A stretch of 12,558 nucleotides of DNA from Stenotrophomonas sp. (GCA_003525885.1 DQIG01000250.1:1-12558), one strand, 5' to 3'; positions 1-7,821 are shown, counted from the stretch's first letter. Notes: generated by a model from the sequence alone, not told the origin. Numbers and translations are program-made.

Positions 1-3000
1 GGCTGGCGAGCCGTAACGGACGTTCTCCAGCATTGGCAGGCCACTGATCGACGACAGCCCGAACAGCCAGTTCGAGCCACTGGTCGAACAGCCGACGGTT
101 TCCATGTTGGGCACATAGGTCGGCATGAAGACGATGCCACTGACCAGGGTCGGGTTGCCAACTGCACGCTCACCGTTGCCGGCAGGCAGCTGGATCATCC
201 AGCCCCGCGCATTTGCCGGGGCCGCACCCGCTGTGATCTTGCGCTCGTCGACCCCCGCACCGGCAGCCGCTGCCGTGTACGGAACCAGGTTGGCGGCGGT
301 CACCGTCGAGGTCACCGTCTTCCCAGACAGATCGTTCACGGCGTACAGCGCCTGCTGCGCCTTGTCATCCTTGTCGCTGGTGAAGGAGAAGCTGCCGGTG
401 CCGAAATAGAGCATCACGCCGCCCGAAGGACCGGTCGCAGCAGTCATGCCACCGGTGATCGGCTGGCGGTAGGTCTTGTTGGAGGAATCCTGGGCCGCCT
501 GGCTGGTGAACATCGGCACAGTCAGCGTGGTATTCGCACTGCTGGTCAGGTCGAACTTCCACACGGCGCCACGCTGATCGGCTGCATAGACGGTGTCGGC
601 CAGTCCATCACGGCCGCGCGCATCCTGGCTCGCGCCGGTCCAGCGATCGACCACGACCACATTGCCCAATCCATTGTCCCCGGAGATGCCGGCGCCTGAG
701 GTGCCCTCGACCGCCTCGATCATCCGGATGTCGCCGCTGGCCATATCGACCACGAACAGCACCGCCTTGCCGTTGGCGCTGCCGTAGCCATTGCCGAAGA
801 TCGCCTTCCAGGCCACGCCAGTACCACTCTTCACCGGCACGATCACCGGCTTGCCCAGCACGAAGCCGATGTTGTTGCGCACCTCGTCCCTCAGCGACGC
901 GTTGATGTCACTGATTTCCCACAGCACGTTGCCGGTGCCGAAACTATCCGGCGTGGTGACGTCCAGTGCGAATACCGAACGCCCACCCGCACCGGTGGTA
1001 CCCACCAGGCTGGTCTGCCAGCTGCTGCCATTGAAGGTATCGGACACGGCAACCGGGCCATCGACGTAATAGCGATGACGGAACGTCTGATCGGCAGTGT
1101 CGGACTTGTAGGGGAACAGCAGGTTGGCCATATGGCCCAGCGCGGTGGCCGGGATGTAGGCGAAGCTCTCCTTGCCGCCCGTGCCATCCTGCTTGGCATC
1201 AGCCTTCATGCCGCCATCGAAGGCATGCAGCATGCCGTCGTTGGCACCGACATAGACCATGTACCGCTGCGCCTTGGCCTTGGTGGCCAGGTAGTCGGTG
1301 TAGCTCTTGGCGTAGGTGCCGCCGAGCTGGCGGTAACCGTAGTCGTCCAGCGGCGAACTCACCACCGGCGCCGAATTGACGATGTCACCCAGCGGCGTAG
1401 TCCGGTCGCGGTACTTGCCGCCGTTGCGGACTTCGGTCGAGCTGTCGGCACTGAGATAGTTGATGGCGCTGGCCAGGTCGGCCTTGATCGTCGTCAGCTT
1501 GTCGGTGGAACAGACCAGCATCGTCGCGTACTTGCCGCTGGGCTTGCTGCACAGATCCTGCAGGCTGATGCGGGCGCTGTTGAAGTCCACCGGCGAACCC
1601 AGCTTGTTGGCCACGATCCGGCGACCGGACGAGGTCAGGCGGCTGGAGGCTTCCCACACCTCGGTGAGCTCCGCTACCTGGTCGGCGTTGACCTTGACGC
1701 TGGATGCGGTCAGCTTGCTCGACCAGTCGGTGCCACTGTTGGTGATGTCATAGCGCGGAGTGACCGCCAGTGAGCCGGTACCAATGCGCGCACCACTGAT
1801 GCCGATCGTTCCCGACGGCGATGCACCACCGGTGATCGAGGACAGCACCCGGCGCATGGCCTCGGTAACATCCGCCGGGGTCTGTGCATTGATGAATTCG
1901 CCACGGCTGTTGACGGCCGCGTGCCACAGCTCATCGATGACGGTCCCGTCGTCGACATTGATCGGATTGCCGTTACCCGCCCAGTTCGGCGGGTTCTTGT
2001 AGGGATCGTCGGTCGCGGCCTGGTTGACGCCATAGATCTTGCCCTGTGCGCCCAGGGTCACACCGTAGAAGTTCATGTGCAGGTCGGTCTGGCAGTCCAG
2101 GCGCTTCCAGTCCGGACTGCTCTTGTCCAGCGAATTGCACTTGTCACTGACCGGCACCTGCCCTGCCGGGAAGCTGGTCCCGGTGCGCAGGGGGGTGCGC
2201 GCGCCGGCGTAAGCCGCCGCCGCGATGTCGGCGATGGTATTGCTGTAGCCATCCGCGAACGGAATGGACGGCAGATGGGTCGAGTTCACCGAGTCGGCAT
2301 CACCGAAACCGCTGTTCGCCGTGTTGCCGGAGTTGGTGTAGCCGTCGGTGAACAGCATGCCGCCGTTGCGCTGGCAGGCCAGCTGCACCGGCGCGCCGCT
2401 GTCGGTACGGCGGAACTGGTCCACCAGGTACTCCACGGCGCGACGATTGGGCGTGCCACCACTGGCGGTCAACCCGTAGATCTGCGAGTACAGGTCAGCA
2501 CGGTTGGTGACCATGTCGTACATGGTCGCGTTGCTGAGCTTGTTGATGGTGAAGTAGCCCACGCGCATCGTGTCAACGCTCACCAGCGCCGCGGTCGACG
2601 AACCGACGATCGCCAGCACGCGGTTGCGGTGGTACTGGAACCAGTTGGCAAAATTCTGGATCGCGGTGTTGTAGGCCGCGGTACTTGAATAGTTGCCCGG
2701 CTTGATCTGGTAGCGACGCATGTCGCAGCTGGGACCACAGGCCCCTGCGATCAGCGGCCGGCTGGCATTGTCCGTCTTGTAGCCCGCCGGAGCCGGTGCC
2801 GCCGCAGGCAGGTAGAACGTGGCCGGGAAATAGGTCACCGCATAGGTGGTGCTGCTGGTGATGTTGGTCGCCGCAGTGCTCCAGCCACGACCGGTGTAGT
2901 AGGAGTTGCCGGTGCCGGACAGGTCGGGAATCCGCATGCCGCTGACAAACTGGAACTGTTCCGCCGTGGTGGAACGGTCGGTCGTCATGTTGTAGACAGC

Positions 3001-3540
3001 GTTGTAACCGCGCTGGGCCGAACGCGGATCGGCACGGGTCTGGGTGAGCACAGCATCGGCCCACAGCGTGCCGTCGGCATTGGTCCACGGCCGGTAGGTC
3101 ACTGCCGGGTTGAAGTAACTGGCGTTGTAGACATGCGAACGCGCGAAGCCGTAGATGTCCAGCGGCGGAATGGCGCGACCCGGCGAATATTCCTTGTTGA
3201 AATCCGCGTGCGGGTACAGGTAGAGATAGCAGTCCACCGAGTTGTTGGCGCATGCCGTACCCACGCTGAAGAAGCTTCCATCGTTGTTGAAGAAGCTGCC
3301 GTTGCTGGTATTCCAGCGCATGCGGCCGTCACCGCCGGGGAACATGCGTTCGAAGTTCATCGAACCCGAATCGTCCACCGCCATGATGAAGGCCGGCGTC
3401 GCGCGCGTCTGCACGTTCATCGGTTCCTGCGCAAGCACGCCCTGTGCCTGTGCGGCAAACAGGGTATGCGCCAGATAGCCGCCAGCGGCCAAGACGGCAA
3501 GGCCAGCGCCTGCCAGGATCCTGCGGTTGCGAGTGTTCAT
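1..3540 (-). CDS. pilY1: PilY1 type IV pilus tip adhesin / biogenesis protein (3' end outside window)
   Basis: PilY1 sits at the pilus tip, helps prime pilus assembly with the minor pilins, and acts in adhesion and surface sensing. The frame is open for 1180 codons from the ATG at 3540 and leaves the window without a stop, so the C-terminus is missing. Residues 8-33 form a hydrophobic export signal. A von Willebrand A-like domain spans roughly 50-565 with a complete MIDAS set: DDSGS at 56-60, T363 in GGTPNRRA, and D399 in LFTDG. The C-terminal PilY1/PilC beta-propeller starts near 715 with LGDIVNSAPV (717-726) and GANDGMLHAF (765-774). A loop at 973-982 (DARGRDGLAD) precedes VYAADQRGAVWKFDL and aligns with the calcium loop of PilY1 proteins, but its first ligand positions differ. 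The gene starts 13 bp after the pilX stop, with purine-rich GAGGGTGGGGAG just upstream, and is the last gene of the operon inside this window. I am confident of the family. Confidence 0.95.
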   Translation of the reverse strand, partial: MNTRNRRILAGAGLAVLAAGGYLAHTLFAAQAQGVLAQEPMNVQTRATPAFIMAVDDSGSMNFERMFPGGDGRMRWNTSNGSFFNNDGSFFSVGTACANNSVDCYLYLYPHADFNKEYSPGRAIPPLDIYGFARSHVYNASYFNPAVTYRPWTNADGTLWADAVLTQTRADPRSAQRGYNAVYNMTTDRSTTAEQFQFVSGMRIPDLSGTGNSYYTGRGWSTAATNITSSTTYAVTYFPATFYLPAAAPAPAGYKTDNASRPLIAGACGPSCDMRRYQIKPGNYSSTAAYNTAIQNFANWFQYHRNRVLAIVGSSTAALVSVDTMRVGYFTINKLSNATMYDMVTNRADLYSQIYGLTASGGTPNRRAVEYLVDQFRRTDSGAPVQLACQRNGGMLFTDGYTNSGNTANSGFGDADSVNSTHLPSIPFADGYSNTIADIAAAAYAGARTPLRTGTSFPAGQVPVSDKCNSLDKSSPDWKRLDCQTDLHMNFYGVTLGAQGKIYGVNQAATDDPYKNPPNWAGNGNPINVDDGTVIDELWHAAVNSRGEFINAQTPADVTEAMRRVLSSITGGASPSGTIGISGARIGTGSLAVTPRYDITNSGTDWSSKLTASSVKVNADQVAELTEVWEASSRLTSSGRRIVANKLGSPVDFNSARISLQDLCSKPSGKYATMLVCSTDKLTTIKADLASAINYLSADSSTEVRNGGKYRDRTTPLGDIVNSAPVVSSPLDDYGYRQLGGTYAKSYTDYLATKAKAQRYMVYVGANDGMLHAFDGGMKADAKQDGTGGKESFAYIPATALGHMANLLFPYKSDTADQTFRHRYYVDGPVAVSDTFNGSSWQTSLVGTTGAGGRSVFALDVTTPDSFGTGNVLWEISDINASLRDEVRNNIGFVLGKPVIVPVKSGTGVAWKAIFGNGYGSANGKAVLFVVDMASGDIRMIEAVEGTSGAGISGDNGLGNVVVVDRWTGASQDARGRDGLADTVYAADQRGAVWKFDLTSSANTTLTVPMFTSQAAQDSSNKTYRQPITGGMTAATGPSGGVMLYFGTGSFSFTSDKDDKAQQALYAVNDLSGKTVTSTVTAANLVPYTAAAAGAGVDERKITAGAAPANARGWMIQLPAGNGERAVGNPTLVSGIVFMPTYVPNMETVGCSTSGSNWLFGLSSISGLPMLENVRYGSPA

Positions 3541-3553
3541 GGGCTCCCCACCC

Positions 3554-4075
3554 TCACAGCTTGAATACGGTATCGATCGCCGCACGCGACGTCGCATCAC
3601 CGGTCGTATCACCGGCATAGGTCGTGATCTGGTAGACCGGTGTTGGCTTCTCCACCGACTTGCCCATGTCCAGCGCACCCTCCCCCTGGATGCAGCCCTG
3701 GATCTCACGGACATAGATCGCCGGCTTGCTGCCCAGCTTGGTTTTCGCGACCCACCCCGAAGGATCGAAGCCGTCATCGCACTGCTGGCTGATGTCGGCG
3801 GACGCTACGGCCGGATTGGTACCGGCATCCTTGCGGTTGGCGATGTTCTCCACCGCGTTCTCGGCGCTGCGTGCCGCGCCTTCGGCGTTCTGGAACGCCA
3901 TGTTGGTCGCCCGGTAGCCGGCCGCCATGCGCTCCTGCATGCCGGCCACCTGCATGCCGATCACGCCCAGCAGAGCCAGCAGCACCAGCATGATCAGCGC
4001 GACATAGAGGACGGCACCCTGCTGTCGTGCCTGTGCAACGAAGGGTCGGCGCCTGGAGGAAGGAGGAGTGCGCAT
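3554..4075 (-). CDS. pilX: PilX minor pilin (PilX_N family)
   Basis: This 173-residue protein is a minor pilin of the priming complex that starts pilus assembly and couples it to PilY1; it corresponds to GspK in type II secretion. The N-terminus is basic, followed by QQG (18-20) and a hydrophobic helix at 21-42 (AVLYVALIMLVLLALLGVIG), then the PilX_N signature with AAGYRATNMAFQNAEGAARSAE. Residue 5 after G20 is Val, not the Glu of ordinary pilins, which is in line with the GspK-like position. C99 and C128 could form a disulfide in the globular head. The ATG at 4075 lies 5 bp past the pilW stop, and the stop is 13 bp before pilY1. No other in-frame start fits the hydrophobic helix better. Confidence 0.93.
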   Translation of the reverse strand: MRTPPSSRRRPFVAQARQQGAVLYVALIMLVLLALLGVIGMQVAGMQERMAAGYRATNMAFQNAEGAARSAENAVENIANRKDAGTNPAVASADISQQCDDGFDPSGWVAKTKLGSKPAIYVREIQGCIQGEGALDMGKSVEKPTPVYQITTYAGDTTGDATSRAAIDTVFKL

Positions 4076-4080
4076 GGTCG

Positions 4081-5238
4081 TCAGTTCCCGAACAAGCGGT
4101 TGCGCAGCGCAACGGACGCTTCATAGGCGCCACGATGGCGCTGGTCGTAAGGATCGGCCGGGGCAAAACCCACCCCCAGGATGGCCGGATAGGTGGCCGC
4201 ACTGCCCGGCGCTTCGGCCGACGCGCGCTGCGGACTGCGCGCCAGCAGGCCGACCTGCACCATGCCCACGCGGCGCCACTGCCCTGCAGCGGCGGCATCG
4301 GTGCCGGTACTCACCGCACTGGCCACGCGCTGGTCGACGATGCGACCGGTCGGCGGCGTGGACAAGGTGATGTTGGTGGTGGCATCCAGGCCGTACAGGA
4401 ACTGCATGTTCTCGATGCCTTCCACCAGCTCCTCGCCATCGGCGTAGCCGCCGGCGCCATTGGCCCGTGCCCGGTAAAGCGCTGGCTCGCCATTGGGATT
4501 GGTCGCGATGTAGTACGCCATGCCATCGGCGCGATACAGCATCGTCATCGCGTTGTTGATCGAATAGTTGCTCAGGTCGACCTTGTCCACCTTCACGGTC
4601 GAACCGCTGATGGTGGCGGGAAATACGTCGGCACGGGTGCAGTCGGCCACGCCGAAGACCGTCGGCGTGCCTGCGGCGTTGGCCTTCAGTCGTGCCATGC
4701 CATCGCTGGAGACGGTCAGGGTGGTCGCACCCGCGGCCACGGAAATGCCGGTGACGACGGCCCCTTCCGGACTCATCAGGCGCAGCACCAGGATGTCGCT
4801 GCCCGGCAATGGTGCCGGCTTGAGGTTGGCGATGCTCTTCGGAACAGACTGCGCCGCGCTCCACGCACGGCCCAGCGTCAGCGTGGTGCCCGGCGCCGTA
4901 CCTGCAGCCTCGTATCCCTGTACCGGAACCGAGAAATCCTGCGGATCGCCACTGCCCGAGCTGATGCCGAGGTGGTAGCCGACATCGCCGGTGTTCTTGA
5001 CCACGTGGGCCTGGTCGTTGACGCAGCCGAAGTGACCGGCCATGCGCAGGTCACGCTGCAGGAAATCCAGCGCGAAACGCGCGTTCTCCTGGGTACGGGC
5101 CGCGCCTTCGGACAGGCGCGACGCCGCACGCGAGGCGATGAAGATCTGGGTGACGCCCAGCATCAGGACCAGGCCGATGACCATGGCGATCATCAGTTCG
5201 ATCAGCGACAGGCCTCGGGCTCGCGAAATTGGACTCAT
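4081..5238 (-). CDS. pilW: PilW minor pilin / prepilin-type protein
   Basis: PilW (385 residues, GspJ-like) is a large minor pilin needed for pilus assembly together with FimT/FimU, PilV, PilX and PilY1. The start is the ATG at 5238, giving MSPISRARG then LSLIELM. The leader is cleaved after G9 by the prepilin peptidase PilD, with Glu at mature position 5 (E14), and a hydrophobic helix runs to about residue 33. The conserved stretch ENARFALDFLQRDLRMAGHFGC (about 49-70) is typical of PilW. The frame is open upstream to 5457, but that extension would put about 73 residues before the pilin leader and would sit inside pilV, so I reject it. The start lies 8 bp after the pilV stop with only a weak ribosome binding site, suggesting translation follows from pilV. 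Confidence 0.93.
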   Translation of the reverse strand: MSPISRARGLSLIELMIAMVIGLVLMLGVTQIFIASRAASRLSEGAARTQENARFALDFLQRDLRMAGHFGCVNDQAHVVKNTGDVGYHLGISSGSGDPQDFSVPVQGYEAAGTAPGTTLTLGRAWSAAQSVPKSIANLKPAPLPGSDILVLRLMSPEGAVVTGISVAAGATTLTVSSDGMARLKANAAGTPTVFGVADCTRADVFPATISGSTVKVDKVDLSNYSINNAMTMLYRADGMAYYIATNPNGEPALYRARANGAGGYADGEELVEGIENMQFLYGLDATTNITLSTPPTGRIVDQRVASAVSTGTDAAAAGQWRRVGMVQVGLLARSPQRASAEAPGSAATYPAILGVGFAPADPYDQRHRGAYEASVALRNRLFGN

Positions 5239-5246
5239 GGGCGCGC

Positions 5247-5744
5247 TCACAGGAAGGTCGTCAGGCCGAAGGTGGTAAGGCTGTCGGGATCCTTCGGATC
5301 CCAGCGCTGGTCTCCCCAGCTGATGGCCACGGTGACCTGACCGGTACTCTGCACGAAGGTCACCTGCGCGCTGGCCTTCTCGCCCAGCGTGCGCGCGACC
5401 TCGCACTGCCAGCGCGCCACGTTCGTCTTCGGCGTCACGGCGGCGCCGGTCGGCCACGCGCAGGCCCCGCTGGGCTTCACCGAGCCGGCCGAGAACGAGG
5501 CCGAGGAATAGGCGCCACCGGCCAGGGTATCGGTGCGCTGGGCGCGCATCAGTTCGATCAGGTCGTTGGCCAGGTTGGTCGCCTGGGTGCGGTAGTTCGC
5601 ACTCTGCACGAAACGGACGTTGGTGGTCTGCAGCAGGGCAAAGCCCAGCAGGCCAAACGCGAGGATCAGCACCGCCACCATCACTTCGATCAGGCTGAAG
5701 CCGCCCTGCGACGAACGTGGGCGGGCCAGGTTGCGGCGGCTCAT
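5247..5744 (-). CDS. pilV: PilV minor pilin
   Basis: PilV (165 residues, GspI-like) is a minor pilin of the assembly-priming complex in the inner membrane and at the pilus tip. The class III leader is clear: a basic N-terminus, cleavage after G15 in SQGG, then FSLIEVM with E20 as Glu5, and a hydrophobic helix to about residue 38. The conserved QTTNVRFVQSANYRTQATNLANDLIELMR and the C-terminal WQCEVARTLG...ISWGD pattern fit PilV. C95 and C114 are a likely disulfide pair. Its ATG overlaps the fimT stop as ATGA (5741-5744), which implies translational coupling. The stop is 8 bp before the pilW start. Confidence 0.93.
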   Translation of the reverse strand: MSRRNLARPRSSQGGFSLIEVMVAVLILAFGLLGFALLQTTNVRFVQSANYRTQATNLANDLIELMRAQRTDTLAGGAYSSASFSAGSVKPSGACAWPTGAAVTPKTNVARWQCEVARTLGEKASAQVTFVQSTGQVTVAISWGDQRWDPKDPDSLTTFGLTTFL

Positions 5745-6256
5745 GAGCAGGTTCCCTTGGTCACCCGGACCTGGCCGGATTGGTTGATCGTCAGCGTGCT
5801 TTTCGATTCACCGGCCTTGCACGCATCCGGCGACAGCACCAGCGTCTGATCAGCGACAGCCCTGCGCCGGCCGCGCCCGTCAAAGGCGATGACCGCGCCC
5901 GGTGGGCCCACTACGCTCAGCTGCGGATTGCCCTGCGAAAAGCGCAGCGCGACATCATTGCCGCCCATCTGGCCGTCGCCATCCAGGTCCGACCAGGCCA
6001 GTACGCCCTTGGACCAGTCGCCATCGCAGGCTTTGCCATCGGCGCTGCCACAGACACCGCCACCGTTGCTGTTGCGGATGCCTTCGCTGCGGGCCAGGTT
6101 GGCCAGCGCGATCAGCTCATTGTTGGCGGTCGCCAGTCGGTTCGAGCGGATCATGCCGCGGAAGCTCGGATAGGCGATCGACGCCAGGATCACGAAGACG
6201 GCCAGCGTGACCATCAGTTCAACCAGCGTGAAGCCGTTTTGCCGGCGCAAAGACAT
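5741..6256 (-). CDS. fimT: FimT/FimU (GspH family) minor pilin
   Basis: This 171-residue GspH/FimT-type pseudopilin is the first gene of the minor-pilin operon. FimU-like members prime pilus assembly, while FimT-like members bind DNA for uptake. The start at 6256 gives MSLRRQNG then FTLVELM, with cleavage after G8 and Glu5 at E13, and has a strong GGGGAG ribosome binding site 6 nt upstream (6263-6268). The frame continues to 6295, but those 13 extra residues precede the pilin leader and lack support. The head contains a 12-residue acidic loop (90-101, D-L-D-G-D-G...N-D) shaped like an EF-hand loop, four cysteines (69, 77, 146, 170) and the C-terminal INQSGQVRV. In DNA-binding FimT proteins that end carries GRxR; here it is GQVR. 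FimT versus FimU cannot be settled from sequence alone, so the symbol is provisional. Confidence 0.88.
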   Translation of the reverse strand: MSLRRQNGFTLVELMVTLAVFVILASIAYPSFRGMIRSNRLATANNELIALANLARSEGIRNSNGGGVCGSADGKACDGDWSKGVLAWSDLDGDGQMGGNDVALRFSQGNPQLSVVGPPGAVIAFDGRGRRRAVADQTLVLSPDACKAGESKSTLTINQSGQVRVTKGTCS

Positions 6257-6262
6257 TGGACG

Positions 6263-6268
6263 CTCCCC
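6263..6268 (-). promoter_or_regulatory. Ribosome binding site of fimT
   Basis: On the minus strand GGGGAG lies 6 nt before the ATG at 6256. It decides the start of fimT in favour of the residue just before the prepilin leader rather than the ATG at 6295. Confidence 0.7.
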
Positions 6269-6284
6269 AGCGTGTTGGTGGCCA

Positions 6285-6297
6285 CGATGGGCCATCG
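6285..6297. repeat. Short palindrome upstream of fimT
   Basis: CGATGG-G-CCATCG is a perfect 6-bp inverted repeat around one central base, 29 to 41 bp before the fimT start. It has operator-like symmetry and lies where a regulator could act on the pilin operon. No regulator is identified. Confidence 0.4.
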
Positions 6298-6346
6298 CCC
6301 TGCCCCCGGCAAGCGGCGGCAGGATGAACGGTCAATCCGGGGCGAC

Positions 6347-6369
6347 GGGCGTCAAAGGCTTGACGACCC
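6347..6369. repeat. Inverted repeat in the ppnN-fimT gap
   Basis: CGTCAA (6350-6355) and TTGACG (6360-6365) are perfect arms around AGGC, extended by GGG/CCC with one bulged base. On the minus strand one arm reads TTGACG, a good -35 hexamer for fimT, but I find no convincing -10 element 16-18 bp downstream. It could be a regulator site or an mRNA hairpin. Confidence 0.4.
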
Positions 6370-6386
6370 GCCCTCCCCTGCCAGTA

Positions 6387-6410
6387 CCGGCGCGATCCCC
6401 ATCGCGCCGG
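6387..6410 (-). terminator. GC-rich hairpin after ppnN, possible terminator
   Basis: CCGGCGCGAT and ATCGCGCCGG form a perfect 10-bp stem with a CCCC/GGGG loop, starting 7 bp past the ppnN stop. Position and stability suggest transcript ending or 3'-end protection. On the minus strand it is followed by TACTGGCAGG, with no U-run, so it is not a canonical intrinsic terminator. It lacks the GTAG head of the known Stenotrophomonas SMAG palindromes. Confidence 0.45.
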
Positions 6411-6417
6411 CCCGGGT

Positions 6418-7812
6418 TCAGGCCAGCACCTGGTAGCAGGGCTGGTATTCGCCGGAAATCTTCATCCGGCGCTGTTCGACGAAGGCGCGCAGCAACGCAT
6501 CCAGCGCCTGCATCATGTCCGTGTCGCCATGGATCTGGAACGGCCCGAACTGCTCGATGCGGCGCATGCCGTCCTCCTTCACGTTGCCGGCGACGATGCC
6601 CGAGAACGCCCGGCGCAGGTCGGCCGCCAGTGCGTGCGGCGCGCGCCCGTGATGCAGGTCCAGCGCGGCCATCGCCTCGTGGGTCGGCACGAACGGCTGC
6701 TGGTACTCCCACGGAATCTCGATCGACCAGTTGAAGAAGAACGAGTCCTTCTGCGCCAGGCGGTGCTCGCGCACGCGCTTGATGCCGTTGGCCATCTTCT
6801 TGGCCACCGCGACCGGGTCACCGATGATGATCTCGTAGCGCTCGGCGGCCTCATCGCCCAGGGTCAGGCGGATGAAGCGGTCGATCTGCTCGAAGTACGG
6901 CGCCGCCACGGTCGGGCCGGTCAGGATCAGCGGGAACGGCAGGTCCTTGTTCTCCTCGCGCAGCAGGATGCCGAGCAGGTACAGGATCTCTTCGGCGGTG
7001 CCGACGCCACCGGCGAACACGATGATGCCGTGGCCGATGCGGACGAAGGCCTCCAGGCGCTTCTCGATGTCCGGCATGATCACCAGGTGGTTGACGATCG
7101 GGTTCGGCGACTCGGCAGCGATGATGCCCGGCTCGGTCAGGCCGATGTAGCGCGTCACGGTACGGCGCTGCTTGGCATGGGCGATGGTGGCGCCCTTCAT
7201 CGGGCCCTTCATCGCACCCGGGCCGCAGCCGGTGCAGATGTCCAGGCCGCGCAGGCCCAGCTCGTAACCGACCTGCTTGGTGTACAGGTATTCGTCGCGC
7301 GAGATCGAGTGCCCGCCCCAGCACACCACCAGGTTCGGGTCACCCGGATTGAGGATGCGCGCGTTGCGCAGCAGGCCGAACACCGCGTTAGTGATGCCCT
7401 CGGACGACTCCAGCTCGGCCGCGTAGGCCGGGCCCATCTCGATGGCCATGTAGGCCAGGTCGCGCACGACGGCGAACAGCAGTTCGGCGACACCGCGGAT
7501 GATCTCACCGTCGACGAAGGCCATTGCCGGTGCGTTGACCAGGTCGATGCGCACACCGCGATCCTGCTGCGCCACCTGGATGTCGAAATCAGGGTAGAGA
7601 TCGCGCGCCGCGCGCGGATCGTCCGAGGCGCTGCCGCTGGTCAGCACGGCCAGCGCGCAACGGCGCAACAGCTCATGCATGCCGCCTGCGGAGGCATCGC
7701 GCAGGCGCGCCACCTCGGCCCGCGACAGCACATCCAGCCCACCGCGCGGGTAGATCCGCGCATCCTGCACCGGCAGTGCACGGGCCGATTTTTCGTTCGT
7801 GGTCATATCCAA
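6418..7812 (-). CDS. ppnN: PpnN, nucleotide 5'-monophosphate nucleosidase (LOG/YgdH family)
   Basis: PpnN hydrolyses the N-glycosidic bond of purine and pyrimidine nucleoside monophosphates to a base and ribose 5-phosphate. In E. coli it is a cytosolic tetramer stimulated by (p)ppGpp. The 464-residue product matches E. coli YgdH/PpnN (454 aa) along its length: CWGGHSI (164-170), CTGCGPGAMKGPMKGA (193-208), TEPGIIAAESPNP (227-239), IMPDIEKRLEAFVRI (245-259), the nucleotide-binding GGVGTAEE (268-275), and the C-terminal ADLRRAFSGIVAGNVKE (397-413). The residue before GGVGT is A267, where E. coli PpnN has Pro. TTG at 7812 and ATG at 7806 are both possible starts. AAGGA stands 9 nt from the TTG and 15 nt from the ATG, so I list the TTG. 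The gene is single, with a structured RNA upstream and a hairpin downstream. Confidence 0.96.
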   Translation of the reverse strand: MDMTTNEKSARALPVQDARIYPRGGLDVLSRAEVARLRDASAGGMHELLRRCALAVLTSGSASDDPRAARDLYPDFDIQVAQQDRGVRIDLVNAPAMAFVDGEIIRGVAELLFAVVRDLAYMAIEMGPAYAAELESSEGITNAVFGLLRNARILNPGDPNLVVCWGGHSISRDEYLYTKQVGYELGLRGLDICTGCGPGAMKGPMKGATIAHAKQRRTVTRYIGLTEPGIIAAESPNPIVNHLVIMPDIEKRLEAFVRIGHGIIVFAGGVGTAEEILYLLGILLREENKDLPFPLILTGPTVAAPYFEQIDRFIRLTLGDEAAERYEIIIGDPVAVAKKMANGIKRVREHRLAQKDSFFFNWSIEIPWEYQQPFVPTHEAMAALDLHHGRAPHALAADLRRAFSGIVAGNVKEDGMRRIEQFGPFQIHGDTDMMQALDALLRAFVEQRRMKISGEYQPCYQVLA

Positions 7813-7821
7813 TTTTTCGCT

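Noticed and set aside
4027..5340. Plus-strand open frame of 437 codons opposite pilW
   Set aside because: It is the antisense of a clear pilin gene, with Arg/His/Gly-rich low-complexity composition; no ribosome binding site or family match.
5239..5457. N-terminal extension of pilW to the ATG at 5457
   Set aside because: It would add 73 residues before the prepilin leader and overlap pilV by over 200 bp. The ATG at 5238 sits directly before the leader.
6387..6410. SMAG-type repetitive extragenic palindrome of Stenotrophomonas
   Set aside because: The stem is preceded by GTAC rather than the GTAG head, and no second copy is visible in the window. Kept only as a hairpin or possible terminator.
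6257..6417. Sigma-54 promoter for the minor-pilin operon
   Set aside because: No TGGC-N8-TGC-type match was found on the minus strand; TGGCAGGGGAGGGC near 6375-6388 lacks the -12 GC context.
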